NCBI GenBank assembly: GCA_025356475.1
Contig: JANXSX010000226.1
Span: 1 to 52,930, forward strand
Origin: Isosphaeraceae bacterium
GTDB taxonomy: Bacteria > Planctomycetota > Planctomycetia > Isosphaerales > Isosphaeraceae
Length of the DNA: 52,930 bases
Reading direction: 5' to 3'
Shown: positions 8,298-17,620 of the stretch, piece after piece
How the letters are laid out: each line of letters starts with the position of its first letter
How positions within the stretch are numbered: position 1 is the first letter of the stretch
The notes under the pieces: model-generated
Told to the model about the DNA's origin: nothing
Databases searched by the model: none
What the model saw: only the letters and a program-made list of their open reading frames with translations
Position numbers and translations under genes: made by a program

Positions 8298-9935
8298 CTA
8301 TCGAGCTTCTGGTTCACCCCGTCCAATTGCATTTTCATGGCGAGTCAATGCTGCAGCGACAAAGTCGCGGAACAGCGGATGTGCTTTAGTCGGCTTCGAC
8401 TTGAATTCAGGATGAAACTGCACCGCGAGGAACCAAGGATGACCGGCAAGCTCGACGATCTCGACGAGATTGCCGTCTGGGCTCTGGCCGGTGACGACAT
8501 AGCCACTCGACTCGAACTGTCGGCGGTAGTGGTTATTGAACTCGTAGCGATGGCGGTGCCGTTCATGGATCAGCTCTGAGCCATAAGCACGTTTTGCCAG
8601 ACTTCCTTCTGTCAGGACGCAGGGGTAAGAACCAAGTCGCATCGTGCCCCCGCGCTGGCGGACGTTCGACTGATCCTCCATCAGGGCGATGACCGGGTTC
8701 TGAGTGAGCGTGTCGAACTCGGTGCTGTTCGCATCTTCAAGGCCAAGGATACTCCGCGCATAGTCGATCGAGGCGCACTGCATACCCAGACAGATCCCGA
8801 AGAAGGGGATCTTCTTCTCGCGAGCAAACCGAATTGCTTCGATCTTGCCTTCGATTCCCCGCATCCCAAACCCACCCGGAACGAGAATACCGTCGACACC
8901 TGAGAGGATGGCCGCCGCACCCACCTGGCTGACTTCTTCCGCCTCAACCCTGCGAACTAGGACTCGGGTCTTATGGGCGATCCCGGCATGGTCGAGTGAC
9001 TCATAAACCGATTTGTAGGCATCTCGGAGCTTCATGTACTTCCCGACGACGGCGATGGTGATTTCGTGGTCAGGGTACTTGACCTGATTGACCAACTCCC
9101 GCCAGGCATCGAAGTGGAGAGGGCCTGCCTTGAGCTGGAGTCGCTTGACGATCAACTCATCGAGCCCGTTATTCACCAGACTCAGTGGGACCTCGTAGAT
9201 GGTGAACTCTTTATCACGTTCTTCGATGACATGTCGGCGGTCGATATTGCAAAAAAGGCCGATCTTGTCCCGGTCTTCTGCGCTGATCGCGTGCTCGGTC
9301 CGACAGATCAAAATATCGGGCTGGATACCGATCTGCCGGAGTGCTCCTACCGAATGCTGAGTTGGTTTGGTCTTCAGTTCGGCCGCAGCCTTGAGGTAGG
9401 GAACAAGTGTAAGATGCACATAGAGGCAATTTTCGCGTCCCACGTCGAGTGCGAACTGGCGGATTGCCTCCAAGAATGGGAGACTTTCGATATCACCGAC
9501 GGTGCCACCGACTTCGGTGATAACGACATCGACATCGTCGGTTGCGAGGCTTCGGACCGCAGCCTTAATTTCATCGGTAACGTGCGGAATGACCTGGACG
9601 GTTCGCCCTTCGTAGTAGCTTCCCTCTCGCTCTTTTTGAATGACGGAGAGGTAAATCTTGCCGGTCGTATAGTTACAGTCTCTCGTGAGCGGGGCGTTGG
9701 TAAATCGTTCGTAATGGCCGAGATCCAGGTCAGTCTCGGCACCATCGTCGAGAACGTAGACCTCGCCGTGTTGGTACGGGCTCATCGTCCCGGGGTCAAC
9801 ATTGATGTAGGGATCGAACTTTTGGAGTCGGACACTCAGGCCACGCATCTCCAGAATCATCCCGATCGAGGCACACGTTAGCCCCTTGCCAAGTGAGCTA
9901 ACCACGCCGCCCGTCACGAAAATATGCTTGGCCAT
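8298..9935 (-). CDS. pyrG: CTP synthase
   Basis: Makes CTP from UTP, ATP and glutamine. The ATG at 9935 gives 545 residues, the normal size, and begins [19 protein letters not shown], the conserved synthetase P-loop. The N-terminal synthetase domain contains [20 protein letters not shown]. The C-terminal class I glutamine amidotransferase domain has the nucleophile Cys in GICLGMQ and the His-Glu pair in FHPEF. The open frame continues about 150 codons upstream of this Met, but that part lacks family similarity and is antisense to the next gene's start, so it is excluded. Divergent from the Tat oxidoreductase at 10158. Confidence 0.97.
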   Translation of the reverse strand: MAKHIFVTGGVVSSLGKGLTCASIGMILEMRGLSVRLQKFDPYINVDPGTMSPYQHGEVYVLDDGAETDLDLGHYERFTNAPLTRDCNYTTGKIYLSVIQKEREGSYYEGRTVQVIPHVTDEIKAAVRSLATDDVDVVITEVGGTVGDIESLPFLEAIRQFALDVGRENCLYVHLTLVPYLKAAAELKTKPTQHSVGALRQIGIQPDILICRTEHAISAEDRDKIGLFCNIDRRHVIEERDKEFTIYEVPLSLVNNGLDELIVKRLQLKAGPLHFDAWRELVNQVKYPDHEITIAVVGKYMKLRDAYKSVYESLDHAGIAHKTRVLVRRVEAEEVSQVGAAAILSGVDGILVPGGFGMRGIEGKIEAIRFAREKKIPFFGICLGMQCASIDYARSILGLEDANSTEFDTLTQNPVIALMEDQSNVRQRGGTMRLGSYPCVLTEGSLAKRAYGSELIHERHRHRYEFNNHYRRQFESSGYVVTGQSPDGNLVEIVELAGHPWFLAVQFHPEFKSKPTKAHPLFRDFVAAALTRHENAIGRGEPEAR

Positions 9936-10157
9936 CACGAATCCCGTCGGCAATGCGGACGTGGCGCGCATGCCCCCACCAAGGACGCGCCGCCGTCGTC
10001 CAAACCAATACATATTGTAGCACGACTCCCTGGAGAGAGGGAGACTGGCGTCGATCTCAGGTTGATCCCCCATTCCCATAGTCACAACTGGGCCTGGTCT
10101 GAAATCGACGGTACAATCGTAGAATGGGAACGACCCTCCCGATCTTGAGGTGGACCG

Positions 10158-11309
10158 ATGCCGCCAGTTGAGGTGAATCGTCGACGTTTCCTCCATGGTG
10201 CTGCTGCCGCCGCTGGGCTTGCTCTCAGCCAGGGCCAGGTCCTTGAAGGGGCGGTCGAGCCCGAACCTCGGGTCGTCAAACTTGGCATTATCGGACTTGG
10301 TAACCGGGGGACGACGCTCGCGCGTACACTGCTCGAGCTTCCCGGCACTCAGATTGTAGCGGTCTGTGATTCCGAGCTCAAACACAGTGTTCGCGCCACG
10401 GGGATCATTGAGAAGGCTGGCGGACGAAGGCCCGATCAGCTCGATCGGATCGACGCTTTGCTCGCTAGGAAGGATATCGAGGCCGTCGCCGTTGCTCTGC
10501 CGTGCGACTTACACGCCGACGTGTACGTCGATGTCCTGCGTTCCGGCAAGCATCTTTATGGAGAGAAGCCGCTGGCACTGTCGCTTCATGAGTGCGACCG
10601 GGTTCTCGATGAAGCTCAAAATCAATCGCAACTTGTGACCCGGGTCGGATTCCAGAGGCGTTGGAATCCCCGCTACGTTGAAGGAGTGGCGCTGGCACGT
10701 CGGGGTGAGATTGGCCGATTGCTCCAGGCCGACTCCGCCTGGATCAGCTCGAACGGGCCGATGCTCGGTCATGGCGGTTGGCTCGGGAGCCGCGAACGGT
10801 CGGGAGACTGGATGGTTGAGCAAGCCGCCCACGTCTGGGATGTGGTCTGCTGGCTGGCTGGCGGTCTACCGGAACAAGCTTTTGGTCGTGGGCGACGCGA
10901 ACTCTTTGCGGGCAATCCGGTAGGTCGCAACGTCACCGATCATTACAGCGTCCAGCTTGACTGGGCGAACGGGTTCTCGACGACATTCTTGCAGAGCTGG
11001 ATTGCACCTTCGGACGACGCATTTACCGGAAATTCACTTCGTGTCATAGGCGAACTTGGTGGCTTGGATCTCGCTGGAGGATCGGTCACCTTTCGTGATC
11101 GGTCCCGACCTCGCCAGCCCCTCCACCCTGGCAACCAGCCTGATACCAAGCTGGCCCTGGCTTCGTTCCTCAAGGCAGTTCGCGACGGTGAGGAGGCCTC
11201 GACATCAATGACAAGTCTCCGTGAGGCTCGAGACGCGACCAAGGTCGGCCTCCTCGTCCGGATGGCCGTTGACGAGAATCGCGTAGTTCGAATCAATGAA
11301 ATCGTTTGA
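10158..11309 (+). CDS. Tat-exported Gfo/Idh/MocA-family oxidoreductase, second paralogue
   Basis: A 383-residue NAD(P)-dependent oxidoreductase. It opens with a twin-arginine signal, [18 protein letters not shown] (residues 7-24). The Rossmann motif [10 protein letters not shown] follows directly, then the EKP motif in [11 protein letters not shown] and a standard C-terminal substrate domain. It is about 120 residues shorter than the paralogue at 5466, so it belongs to a different subfamily. GAGGTGG sits just upstream of the start. Divergent from pyrG and convergent with ygfZ, 18 bp apart with no visible terminator. Substrate unknown. Confidence 0.9.
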   Translation: MPPVEVNRRRFLHGAAAAAGLALSQGQVLEGAVEPEPRVVKLGIIGLGNRGTTLARTLLELPGTQIVAVCDSELKHSVRATGIIEKAGGRRPDQLDRIDALLARKDIEAVAVALPCDLHADVYVDVLRSGKHLYGEKPLALSLHECDRVLDEAQNQSQLVTRVGFQRRWNPRYVEGVALARRGEIGRLLQADSAWISSNGPMLGHGGWLGSRERSGDWMVEQAAHVWDVVCWLAGGLPEQAFGRGRRELFAGNPVGRNVTDHYSVQLDWANGFSTTFLQSWIAPSDDAFTGNSLRVIGELGGLDLAGGSVTFRDRSRPRQPLHPGNQPDTKLALASFLKAVRDGEEASTSMTSLREARDATKVGLLVRMAVDENRVVRINEIV

Positions 11310-11327
11310 AGATAATTGGTCCTCGGC

Positions 11328-12296
11328 TCATCGGAACGGCAAGTTACAGACAGTTGCGTTCCTCTCGACCCCTTCGACGTCGAGACTCAGCACGGTGCCC
11401 GGCTGGATATGGGCAATCCGGATGATCCCCAGGCCAACCCCGGTCCCGCGTCCTGGTGAAGTCGCCGCCGAAGTGACGTGCCCGACCGGCTTGCCTTCGA
11501 AACGAAGCGGGCTCCCTAGTAAGGGGACTGCCCCTTGGTCGAAGACAAGCCCTTTGAGAAGCTTATTCACATGGCCCAACGCATCAAGCCGGGCGACGGT
11601 TTCCTGGCCTAAGTAGCATCCCTTTGTGAAGCTGATCGCTTGGAGATCGCGTCCGATCTCTTGTGGTAGGTTCTCGGGGTTGACGTCCCGACCATAGACC
11701 GGTGTCCCTGCCTCAATCCGAAGCGCGTCGAAGGCGGAAAGGTCCCCATCCTCGATTCCCAGGGCGTGGATCTCTCTCAGGACCTCATCTCGGTCTTCGA
11801 TCCGACCAATGAGGGTCAAACCAGGAAGGCCCGCCGGAGCCTCGCGGATAAACCAGACCTGTCGATCGCCAACCAAACCGCGCGTGTGCGAGAGGTCCTT
11901 TTCTGGCAGGTCCCCGATCAGTCCAACCGAGATCTCACTGAGCTTTGGGCCAACGATGTGGAACTCGAAGGTGGACGGACCAACATCCTCGAGCGTCACA
12001 TCGTCAAACACGCCGTACTTCTGAAGATGCGGAAGCACGCCGGCGAGGGCACCTGGATCTGTGCGGACTAGGAGTTGAGGATCGTCTGCCAGGACAGTAA
12101 TGTAGCCGAGTGTTTTGCCTTGAAGATTCGTGATAAACGCTTCGCAGCCTGTTCCTCTGACCATCCGCTTGATGTCGTTGGTTGTCAGATTGTGGAGGAA
12201 CTTGGCCCGATCGGGACCGAGGATTTCGAGTCGTCCCCGATCGGAGCGATTGAACAGAACAATTGAGGTCCTGGCCTGATGGTAGGAATGATTCAT
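11328..12296 (-). CDS. ygfZ: YgfZ/GcvT-family folate-binding protein
   Basis: Folate-dependent protein related to the glycine-cleavage T protein. In other bacteria YgfZ supports assembly or repair of Fe-S enzymes such as MiaB. The signature K-G-C-Y-x-G-Q-E is present as KGCYLGQETVARLD. The N-terminal part has the family-typical LEILGPDRAKFLHNLTTNDI. The ATG at 12296 gives 322 residues, a normal length. Its start overlaps the end of the LarA-like gene by 4 bases (ATGA), indicating translational coupling. The window's lipoyl synthase is an Fe-S enzyme that could benefit from YgfZ, but that link is only inference. Confidence 0.9.
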   Translation of the reverse strand: MNHSYHQARTSIVLFNRSDRGRLEILGPDRAKFLHNLTTNDIKRMVRGTGCEAFITNLQGKTLGYITVLADDPQLLVRTDPGALAGVLPHLQKYGVFDDVTLEDVGPSTFEFHIVGPKLSEISVGLIGDLPEKDLSHTRGLVGDRQVWFIREAPAGLPGLTLIGRIEDRDEVLREIHALGIEDGDLSAFDALRIEAGTPVYGRDVNPENLPQEIGRDLQAISFTKGCYLGQETVARLDALGHVNKLLKGLVFDQGAVPLLGSPLRFEGKPVGHVTSAATSPGRGTGVGLGIIRIAHIQPGTVLSLDVEGVERNATVCNLPFR

Positions 12297-13486
12297 GACT
12301 CGTCCTCCGCAGCGACGGCCCGGGTTCGGTCCGCATGATTCACGACAATGACACTCATGGCAGTGGCGACCAGCCGACGGACCTCCTCTGGCTTTCCGAG
12401 CGGAATCATCGACCAATCTTCAAGAGCCTCAGCCGGCATGTCACTTAGGATGTAGAGGTCGGCCCAGGACCCTACCTTGGCGAGTGAACTCGCGACTTGA
12501 TAGTCCGCGTCGGCCTCTCGCCCTTTGAGGGCATTCACCGCCCGGCGTGGATCACCTGCCTGTGCCAGCCGCTTGAGCGATGGTCCGACCGGCCCTGAAG
12601 CATGCGATATCGCCACGATTTTCCCTCCATGCCGGACCAAGTTCATCCCAGTGAGCAATGCGTCTGCGAGAACCGCGAGCGAGGTCGAAACTCCGGGACT
12701 ACCGACACCCACAACGACGAGGTCTGCCCGTTCCGGCGTCCGAAAGGTCCATGAATCATCAACTAAGCGACAGCCCTCCGCCCGAACAACGGATTCCAGG
12801 CCGGTCACAACCCGACCGATGCCGGTCGTGCCCGCCATCACTCCGATCGCGAACTGGCTACCCAACAGCCAGGCAACTTCACCTGACTCGACCATCGCGG
12901 CATTAGGGACATCGGGATTGGGGGGCAGGTGGTCGGGTTTGGCCAGGAGGGCAAGTTGTGCGGGCGAATCGGCAAGACCGGGGTATAAGGTCGACCAAGG
13001 TCCTCGGAAACCCTGGACTGGGTCGAAACCAAGCGTTCCAATCGGTATCACGCAATCGGCATCAGTCAGGGCTCGATTGAGATAGATTCGCTGTTCAGTT
13101 GAGGTATTGGCCAGATAACCAAGCTGGTCACGGTCACCAGGGTCATGAACGACGAGGGTTGTACCGGCGGGTGCCTGGGCTGGCCCTTCACCGACCTTAA
13201 TTGCATGGATGGATTCGACTCCTGCCGCGAGCAGGATCGCGACAATTTCTCCTAGGACAATCTCTGATCCAGGGAGGTCGGCATCGAAGGGGAGGGCGAT
13301 CCGGTCGCCTGGCACCACCACTTGGCCGAGACCAGGAAATCCTGCGGGAGACTCGAGCGCGCGTCGGACCTCATTCGCAACCTGCTCTGGTGCAATTGGC
13401 TCTGGACCAGACCAATGCGCAGCGAGGCGATCATCTGCGACTTCAAGTTCCAGGAGATCGGAGGCGAAGGAGACCACGAGCTTCAT
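12293..13486 (-). CDS. LarA-like (DUF2088) protein lacking nickel-pincer residues
   Basis: A 397-residue protein with the layout of lactate racemase LarA: an N-terminal DUF2088-type domain with VVHDPGDRDQLGYL (His114), then an IPIGTLGFDPVQGFRGPWS segment aligning with the LarA 'G.iePH..AGFSGG.K' motif. At that motif the cofactor-binding His is Asp155 and the Lys that forms the thioamide is Ser165. The ATGTH histidine is also missing (VGEGPAQ at 98-104). It is therefore unlikely to carry the nickel-pincer nucleotide or racemise lactate. ATG 13486 was chosen because the 34 codons upstream look unlike the family. Coupled by ATGA overlap to ygfZ. No larBCE genes are in view. Confidence 0.7.
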   Translation of the reverse strand: MKLVVSFASDLLELEVADDRLAAHWSGPEPIAPEQVANEVRRALESPAGFPGLGQVVVPGDRIALPFDADLPGSEIVLGEIVAILLAAGVESIHAIKVGEGPAQAPAGTTLVVHDPGDRDQLGYLANTSTEQRIYLNRALTDADCVIPIGTLGFDPVQGFRGPWSTLYPGLADSPAQLALLAKPDHLPPNPDVPNAAMVESGEVAWLLGSQFAIGVMAGTTGIGRVVTGLESVVRAEGCRLVDDSWTFRTPERADLVVVGVGSPGVSTSLAVLADALLTGMNLVRHGGKIVAISHASGPVGPSLKRLAQAGDPRRAVNALKGREADADYQVASSLAKVGSWADLYILSDMPAEALEDWSMIPLGKPEEVRRLVATAMSVIVVNHADRTRAVAAEDES

Positions 13487-13629
13487 ACGTTGTTCCAGAT
13501 AACAATCAGATGCCGTCCCGGACCCTGTGGGGTCAGGTGAGGCGACTTCTCCTGTCTTACTGTACGATTGTGGGGAAAGCGACTTCAAGTCGGGAACCAG
13601 GACGACGCCCCCCGCGTCGAATAGAGACG

Positions 13630-14229
13630 ATGACCGTTAGCGACGACGAACACGAACTTATCAAGGCGTGCCGCGCTGGCAAAATTGACGCGTTTGGAAT
13701 TCTCGTCGCTCGTTATCAGGACCGGCTCTATCCGACAGCACTCCGGTTAACCGGACGGCCTGAAGATGCAGCCGACCTCCTCCAAGACGCGTTCCTACGT
13801 TCCTTCGAGAAGCTCAATACGTTCCACGGAGAGAGTTCGTTTTATACCTGGGTCTATCGGATTACGGTCAATCTCGCGCTTTCTCAACGACGCAAGAAAC
13901 ACGTTGCGGGGCGACAGGCTGGCGAACTCGGCGACCCTGCTGACGAACCGACCCGGAGTGACCCGAGCCGACCCCTGGAGGATTCGGAACGTGACGCACT
14001 TGTGCAGTTGGCTTTGAACGCTCTCGCCCCTGAACATCGCGCAGTCGTTGTGATGAAGGAGTTCGACGGACTTCGCTACGAGGAGATCGCAACGATCCTG
14101 AATCTGCCGATCGGAACCGTTCGCAGTCGTTTACATCGAGCCCGCTCCGAGCTCCGCGAGCGACTCAAAGGCCTGGCAGAATTCGACTTGTCCGCACCCG
14201 AGCGAGCGTCCCGCGAAGATGCAGTCTGA
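13630..14229 (+). CDS. ECF (extracytoplasmic function) RNA polymerase sigma factor
   Basis: A 199-residue sigma-70-family factor. Region 2 (about residues 7-80) contains FGILVARYQDRLYPTALRL and DLLQDAFLRSF. Region 4 (about 125-180) contains LRYEEIATILNLPIGTVRSR, the -35-binding helix-turn-helix. The frame is open for 143 codons upstream of ATG 13630, but that part runs antisense to the LarA-like gene and has no sigma-like sequence. Followed after 66 bp by an anti-sigma gene on the same strand, the usual ECF arrangement. Confidence 0.93.
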   Translation: MTVSDDEHELIKACRAGKIDAFGILVARYQDRLYPTALRLTGRPEDAADLLQDAFLRSFEKLNTFHGESSFYTWVYRITVNLALSQRRKKHVAGRQAGELGDPADEPTRSDPSRPLEDSERDALVQLALNALAPEHRAVVVMKEFDGLRYEEIATILNLPIGTVRSRLHRARSELRERLKGLAEFDLSAPERASREDAV

Positions 14230-14295
14230 GACTTTTTCCAAATCCCGACCGGGAGGCAAGAGGCCCCAACCGGCCCCGACCCAATCGGAGTAATC

Positions 14296-15372
14296 ATGAA
14301 TTCTGAAGATTCCGAGTCCCTGCTCTCCGCCTTCCTCGACGATGAGCTCGCTCAAGAGGAGCGGTCCGACATCGAGCAGGCGATCCTTGCCCGGCCCGAA
14401 CTGGGTCTGGCATTGGAGAATCTCCGGCAGACTCGCGAGTTCGTCGCAGCCTTGCCTCGACCACCCGCACCTGCTGGGCTAGTGACGAGTGTTGGTCGTC
14501 TCTTGAGAATCCGACAGACGACCTATTACCGTCGGCTGAGCTTCTCCCTCGTCGGCGCTTCGATCGCCGCGAGCCTTCTCCTGGCTGTGGCTCTAAGATT
14601 CCCGAGTCCTCAATCCACTGTGCTCGTTCAGATGAATGAGCTGACGGAGAGGCAGAGAAGTGATGAGCCGTCTTCACTCTCGCCTGATCCGGAACCTCTG
14701 CCGATTCAAGTTGTCGAACATCGACCAAGTGCCGGGTCCAGTCCGATGGATGTCGACCAAGAATTAGGCAACATGCAGGAGGAGCGGGATCGGCAACATA
14801 TTCGCTCGCTTATGGAACGGAAGGAAACGCAGCGGGTTCTCATCGTCACCGATGTGCTGAATGGGCCTGCGTCCGATAAGATCGAGAAGCTGATTGCAGA
14901 AAATCCTCGCCATCATTCCAACTTCGGTCGGACCACGGTCAGTCTCGGCATTGTTGTTGATCCTGATTATCCGAGCGAAGCCATCGTCTTTACCGTGATC
15001 ATGACCGACGCCGAGTTATCATTCTTTCGTGATCAAGTCTCCAAAGTCGATCAAGTCACTGCGATTGTCGAGGATTCCCCCCCCGTCGAGGTCACAACAC
15101 AGCTCGCCGAAGTCGGGAGCATCTTGATTCTTCGTGGGACGCCTCCAGCGACGCTTCAACCGCTTGGAGATGCTGGCCAAAAGACTCTCGCCACAAGGAC
15201 TGACGATTTTCCGACCCTCGAACAGCAGCAGAGCGGTCCTCACCCCATGAATCGGCTGAGGCTAAACAATGACCCCCGAGTGCCAGACGGGCCCAAGGAT
15301 CCAAAGCGGTCCTCGCCCGAGCACACCGTCCTCATTTGGGTCACGGCATCTGCGAGACGTGTTGGTTCTTGA
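14296..15372 (+). CDS. Membrane-anchored anti-sigma factor with large extracytoplasmic domain
   Basis: A 358-residue protein. The short N-terminal cytoplasmic domain begins MNSEDSESLLSAFLDDELAQ, typical of anti-sigma factors (LSAFLDDEL), but no His/Cys zinc motif is visible. One transmembrane helix lies at about 82-103 (SFSLVGASIAASLLLAVALR). The rest is outside the membrane. Two segments there (about 190-255 and 260-290) look like alpha/beta modules with the strands VLIVTDVL, SLGIVVD and SILILRG. Presumed to hold the preceding ECF sigma factor at the membrane and release it on an envelope signal. The signal is unknown. Confidence 0.8.
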   Translation: MNSEDSESLLSAFLDDELAQEERSDIEQAILARPELGLALENLRQTREFVAALPRPPAPAGLVTSVGRLLRIRQTTYYRRLSFSLVGASIAASLLLAVALRFPSPQSTVLVQMNELTERQRSDEPSSLSPDPEPLPIQVVEHRPSAGSSPMDVDQELGNMQEERDRQHIRSLMERKETQRVLIVTDVLNGPASDKIEKLIAENPRHHSNFGRTTVSLGIVVDPDYPSEAIVFTVIMTDAELSFFRDQVSKVDQVTAIVEDSPPVEVTTQLAEVGSILILRGTPPATLQPLGDAGQKTLATRTDDFPTLEQQQSGPHPMNRLRLNNDPRVPDGPKDPKRSSPEHTVLIWVTASARRVGS

Positions 15373-15398
15373 ACATGAAGGAATGAATGCTGGAATTC

Positions 15399-15438
15399 AA
15401 CGAGGATAAACCACGGTCAATCGTGGTTTGTCCTCGTT
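15399..15438. terminator. Bidirectional hairpin terminator between anti-sigma gene and sppA
   Basis: A 17-bp stem, AACGAGGATAAACCACG against CGTGGTTTGTCCTCGTT, has a 6-nt loop and one G-T wobble. It lies 27 bases after the anti-sigma stop and 11 bases after the sppA stop on the other strand, so it can serve both convergent genes. No long T-tract follows. Confidence 0.8.
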
Positions 15439-15448
15439 CCCATTCCCC

Positions 15449-16441
15449 TCAGTAGGCGAGATACATCATTACGGGAGTCTGGAGCCGGTCAAGGATTTGT
15501 TCCTGAACCGCTGGAGCCTTAAGCATGCCTGGAAAAAGTGTGTCTGCTAGAGTTGCAGGCTTGGCGTACTGGACCACTCGCGGGGTTTCGAGGCCGAGCT
15601 TGGTCTGCAGGTGAGCAATCGCATCATCAAGGTATCCGACACGATCGACTAGCTTGAGGGCGATCGCTTCGTCGACACTTAGTACTTTTCCATTGGCAAG
15701 CGCTTCTGCAGCTTCAAGGGTTAACTTTCGACCTTGGGCGACGACACGGACAAATCGAGCGTGGGCGACGTCCAGCAACTGCTTCCACCGGGCCCGCTCG
15801 ATATCGCTAATCGTCCTGTACATCGAGCCAGAATCCTTCCACTCACCCGTCGTGATTGTGGCGAAGTCGACACCTAGTTTGTTGAGCAGACCTTCGAGTT
15901 GGGGCAATTCCATCTTCACGCCGATCGAGCCAGTCATTGATGTCGGTTCCGCGAAGATCAGGTCAACCGGGGCTGAGACGTAGTAGCCCCCGGACGCGGC
16001 GATCCCACCAAACGAGGCAATCACGGGCTTGTTAAGAGCTTTGAGGCTGGAGACCTCACGCCAGATCTGGTCTGATCCGCTCACAGTGCCGCCCGGCGAG
16101 TCGACCCGAAGAATCACGCCGAGGACCGATCCATCATCACGTGCCTGGCGAATCTGCTTGAGAATATGCGCGGTGGATGTCTCGTTGATTGCCCCGTGTA
16201 CTTCCACGATCGCGATCTTCGACTTGGTCGGTAGCGTCGATCCGGCGACGTAGCGTTCATCCAGGCGAGTGAGTCCAACCCCCGAACGACCTGCGAACAA
16301 GACCATGTTCAAGAAGACTGAGGCGACGAGTAGCCAAAGGATTGAGCGAGGACGGCGCGGCTCACGATGTTCGATCACCAGGCGCCCGGACGAAGGGACA
16401 GAAGTTGGGGATTGGCGGTCCTCCGATTCGGCGGCGCTCAT
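15449..16441 (-). CDS. sppA: Signal peptide peptidase SppA
   Basis: Membrane-bound Ser/Lys protease of the S49 family that degrades remnant signal peptides. The ATG at 16441 gives 330 residues. Residues 34-50 form the membrane anchor. The S49 core follows, with RVDSPGGTVSGSD, the nucleophile Ser150 in IAASGGYYVSA, TGSIGVK, and a candidate general-base Lys202 in GEWKDSGS. The 52-residue Ser-Lys spacing matches that of short (Bacillus-type) SppA proteins as I recall it. Monocistronic and convergent with the anti-sigma gene. Confidence 0.92.
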   Translation of the reverse strand: MSAAESEDRQSPTSVPSSGRLVIEHREPRRPRSILWLLVASVFLNMVLFAGRSGVGLTRLDERYVAGSTLPTKSKIAIVEVHGAINETSTAHILKQIRQARDDGSVLGVILRVDSPGGTVSGSDQIWREVSSLKALNKPVIASFGGIAASGGYYVSAPVDLIFAEPTSMTGSIGVKMELPQLEGLLNKLGVDFATITTGEWKDSGSMYRTISDIERARWKQLLDVAHARFVRVVAQGRKLTLEAAEALANGKVLSVDEAIALKLVDRVGYLDDAIAHLQTKLGLETPRVVQYAKPATLADTLFPGMLKAPAVQEQILDRLQTPVMMYLAY

Positions 16442-16658
16442 GACACTGGCCTTTGGGAACTTGGAACTTGGGATTCGGGCAGTCGAGCAAAGAATTGTAC
16501 GACCATGACGCCCTCGGCCACAACGTCGAAGCTCAAGCGGCGACCCCAACAAGCGAGATGGTATCGTTTGGTCACTGGGGATATGGCCCTAAGCTAGTCC
16601 GCTCCGTATGATACTGAAGCATATCCCCAAGCTATTCGACGCGGTTGGAAAGAGAGCC

Positions 16659-17618
16659 ATGATCGAGGTTGATCGACTTACCAAGCAATATGGATCGATC
16701 ACGGCTGTCGACCGGCTGGCGTTTACCGTCGGTCGGGGTGAGATCGTCGGGCTCCTTGGCCCCAACGGGGCTGGGAAAACGACGACCATGAGGATGTTGA
16801 CAACCTTCATCCCACCTAGCAGCGGTCGTGCCCGCCTTGCAGGATATGACGTCCTTGATGCTCCGATCGAGGTTCGGCGGCGCGTGGGCTACCTCCCCGA
16901 AAGCGTTCCGCTTTATTTGGAGATGCGAGTTCGCGAGTACCTCACCTATCGAGCGAAACTCCGCGACGTACCAGGCCGGCGGAGGCGAGTCGCGATCGAC
17001 TACGTCCTCAGTCGTTGTGGCATTGAGGACGTTCAGCACCGCATCTTAGGTCAACTCTCAAAGGGCTATCGCCAGCGAGTCGGGCTCGCGGATGCCATGG
17101 TGCACGAGCCTGACATTCTGATTCTCGACGAGCCGACCGCTGGGCTAGATCCCGTCCAAGTCCGCGAGGTTCGTGCCCTGATCCGCGAGCTTGGGGATCG
17201 CCACACGATTATCCTCTCGACACATATCATGACCGAAGTGGAAGCTGTATGTAGTCGGGTGATCATCATCGCTCGGGGTCAGCTTCAAGTCGACGAGTCA
17301 CTCGACCGCCTTCAGTCTGCCCGGACGTTGATGGTCGAAGTTCGTGGCGATGGCGAACCAGCGAAGTCGATCATCCAGTCGGTCAAGGGCGTGGTTCGGG
17401 CCCGGGTCGTGGACCACGACGAGACAACCGTAACTCTTGAAGTCGAGCTCGAGGCGGAGTGCGATCCAGCCGAACAAATTGCCAATCAACTGGTCCGACT
17501 GGGGGTCGGCCTTCGTCGACTCCAGCCCCGTAGATCCTCACTCGAAGACCGATTTATTGAGGCGGTTGGCCAGGCCAATCTTTCCTCCGATCTCGACAAT
17601 AGTTCTGGGGCGGCCTGA
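16659..17618 (+). CDS. ABC transporter ATP-binding protein (GldA/CcmA-like)
   Basis: Nucleotide-binding subunit of an ABC exporter. The ATG at 16659 gives 319 residues. Walker A is GPNGAGKTT, the signature is [14 protein letters not shown], Walker B is ILILDEPT, and the H-loop is STHIM. About 80 residues follow the ATPase core, ending in the GldA-like dimer region ([12 protein letters not shown]). The downstream permease starts 2 bases after its stop, and two further genes follow without gaps. This order (ATPase, permease, GldG-like, DUF4340) is the planctomycete version of the gliding-type GldA-GldF-GldG ABC cluster. Cargo unknown. Confidence 0.93.
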   Translation: MIEVDRLTKQYGSITAVDRLAFTVGRGEIVGLLGPNGAGKTTTMRMLTTFIPPSSGRARLAGYDVLDAPIEVRRRVGYLPESVPLYLEMRVREYLTYRAKLRDVPGRRRRVAIDYVLSRCGIEDVQHRILGQLSKGYRQRVGLADAMVHEPDILILDEPTAGLDPVQVREVRALIRELGDRHTIILSTHIMTEVEAVCSRVIIIARGQLQVDESLDRLQSARTLMVEVRGDGEPAKSIIQSVKGVVRARVVDHDETTVTLEVELEAECDPAEQIANQLVRLGVGLRRLQPRRSSLEDRFIEAVGQANLSSDLDNSSGAA

Positions 17619-17620
17619 TC

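Noticed and set aside
9066-9881. 271-codon frame on the + strand inside pyrG
   Set aside because: Antisense to pyrG, an effect of GC-rich codon usage.
8298-10385. Open frame giving a 695-residue CTP synthase with a 150-residue N-terminal extension
   Set aside because: The extension has no family similarity, overlaps the divergent oxidoreductase gene, and the canonical [10 protein letters not shown] start is at 9935.
13201-13629. 143-codon upstream extension of the ECF sigma factor frame
   Set aside because: Runs antisense to the LarA-like gene and shows no sigma similarity. ATG 13630 fits the family length.
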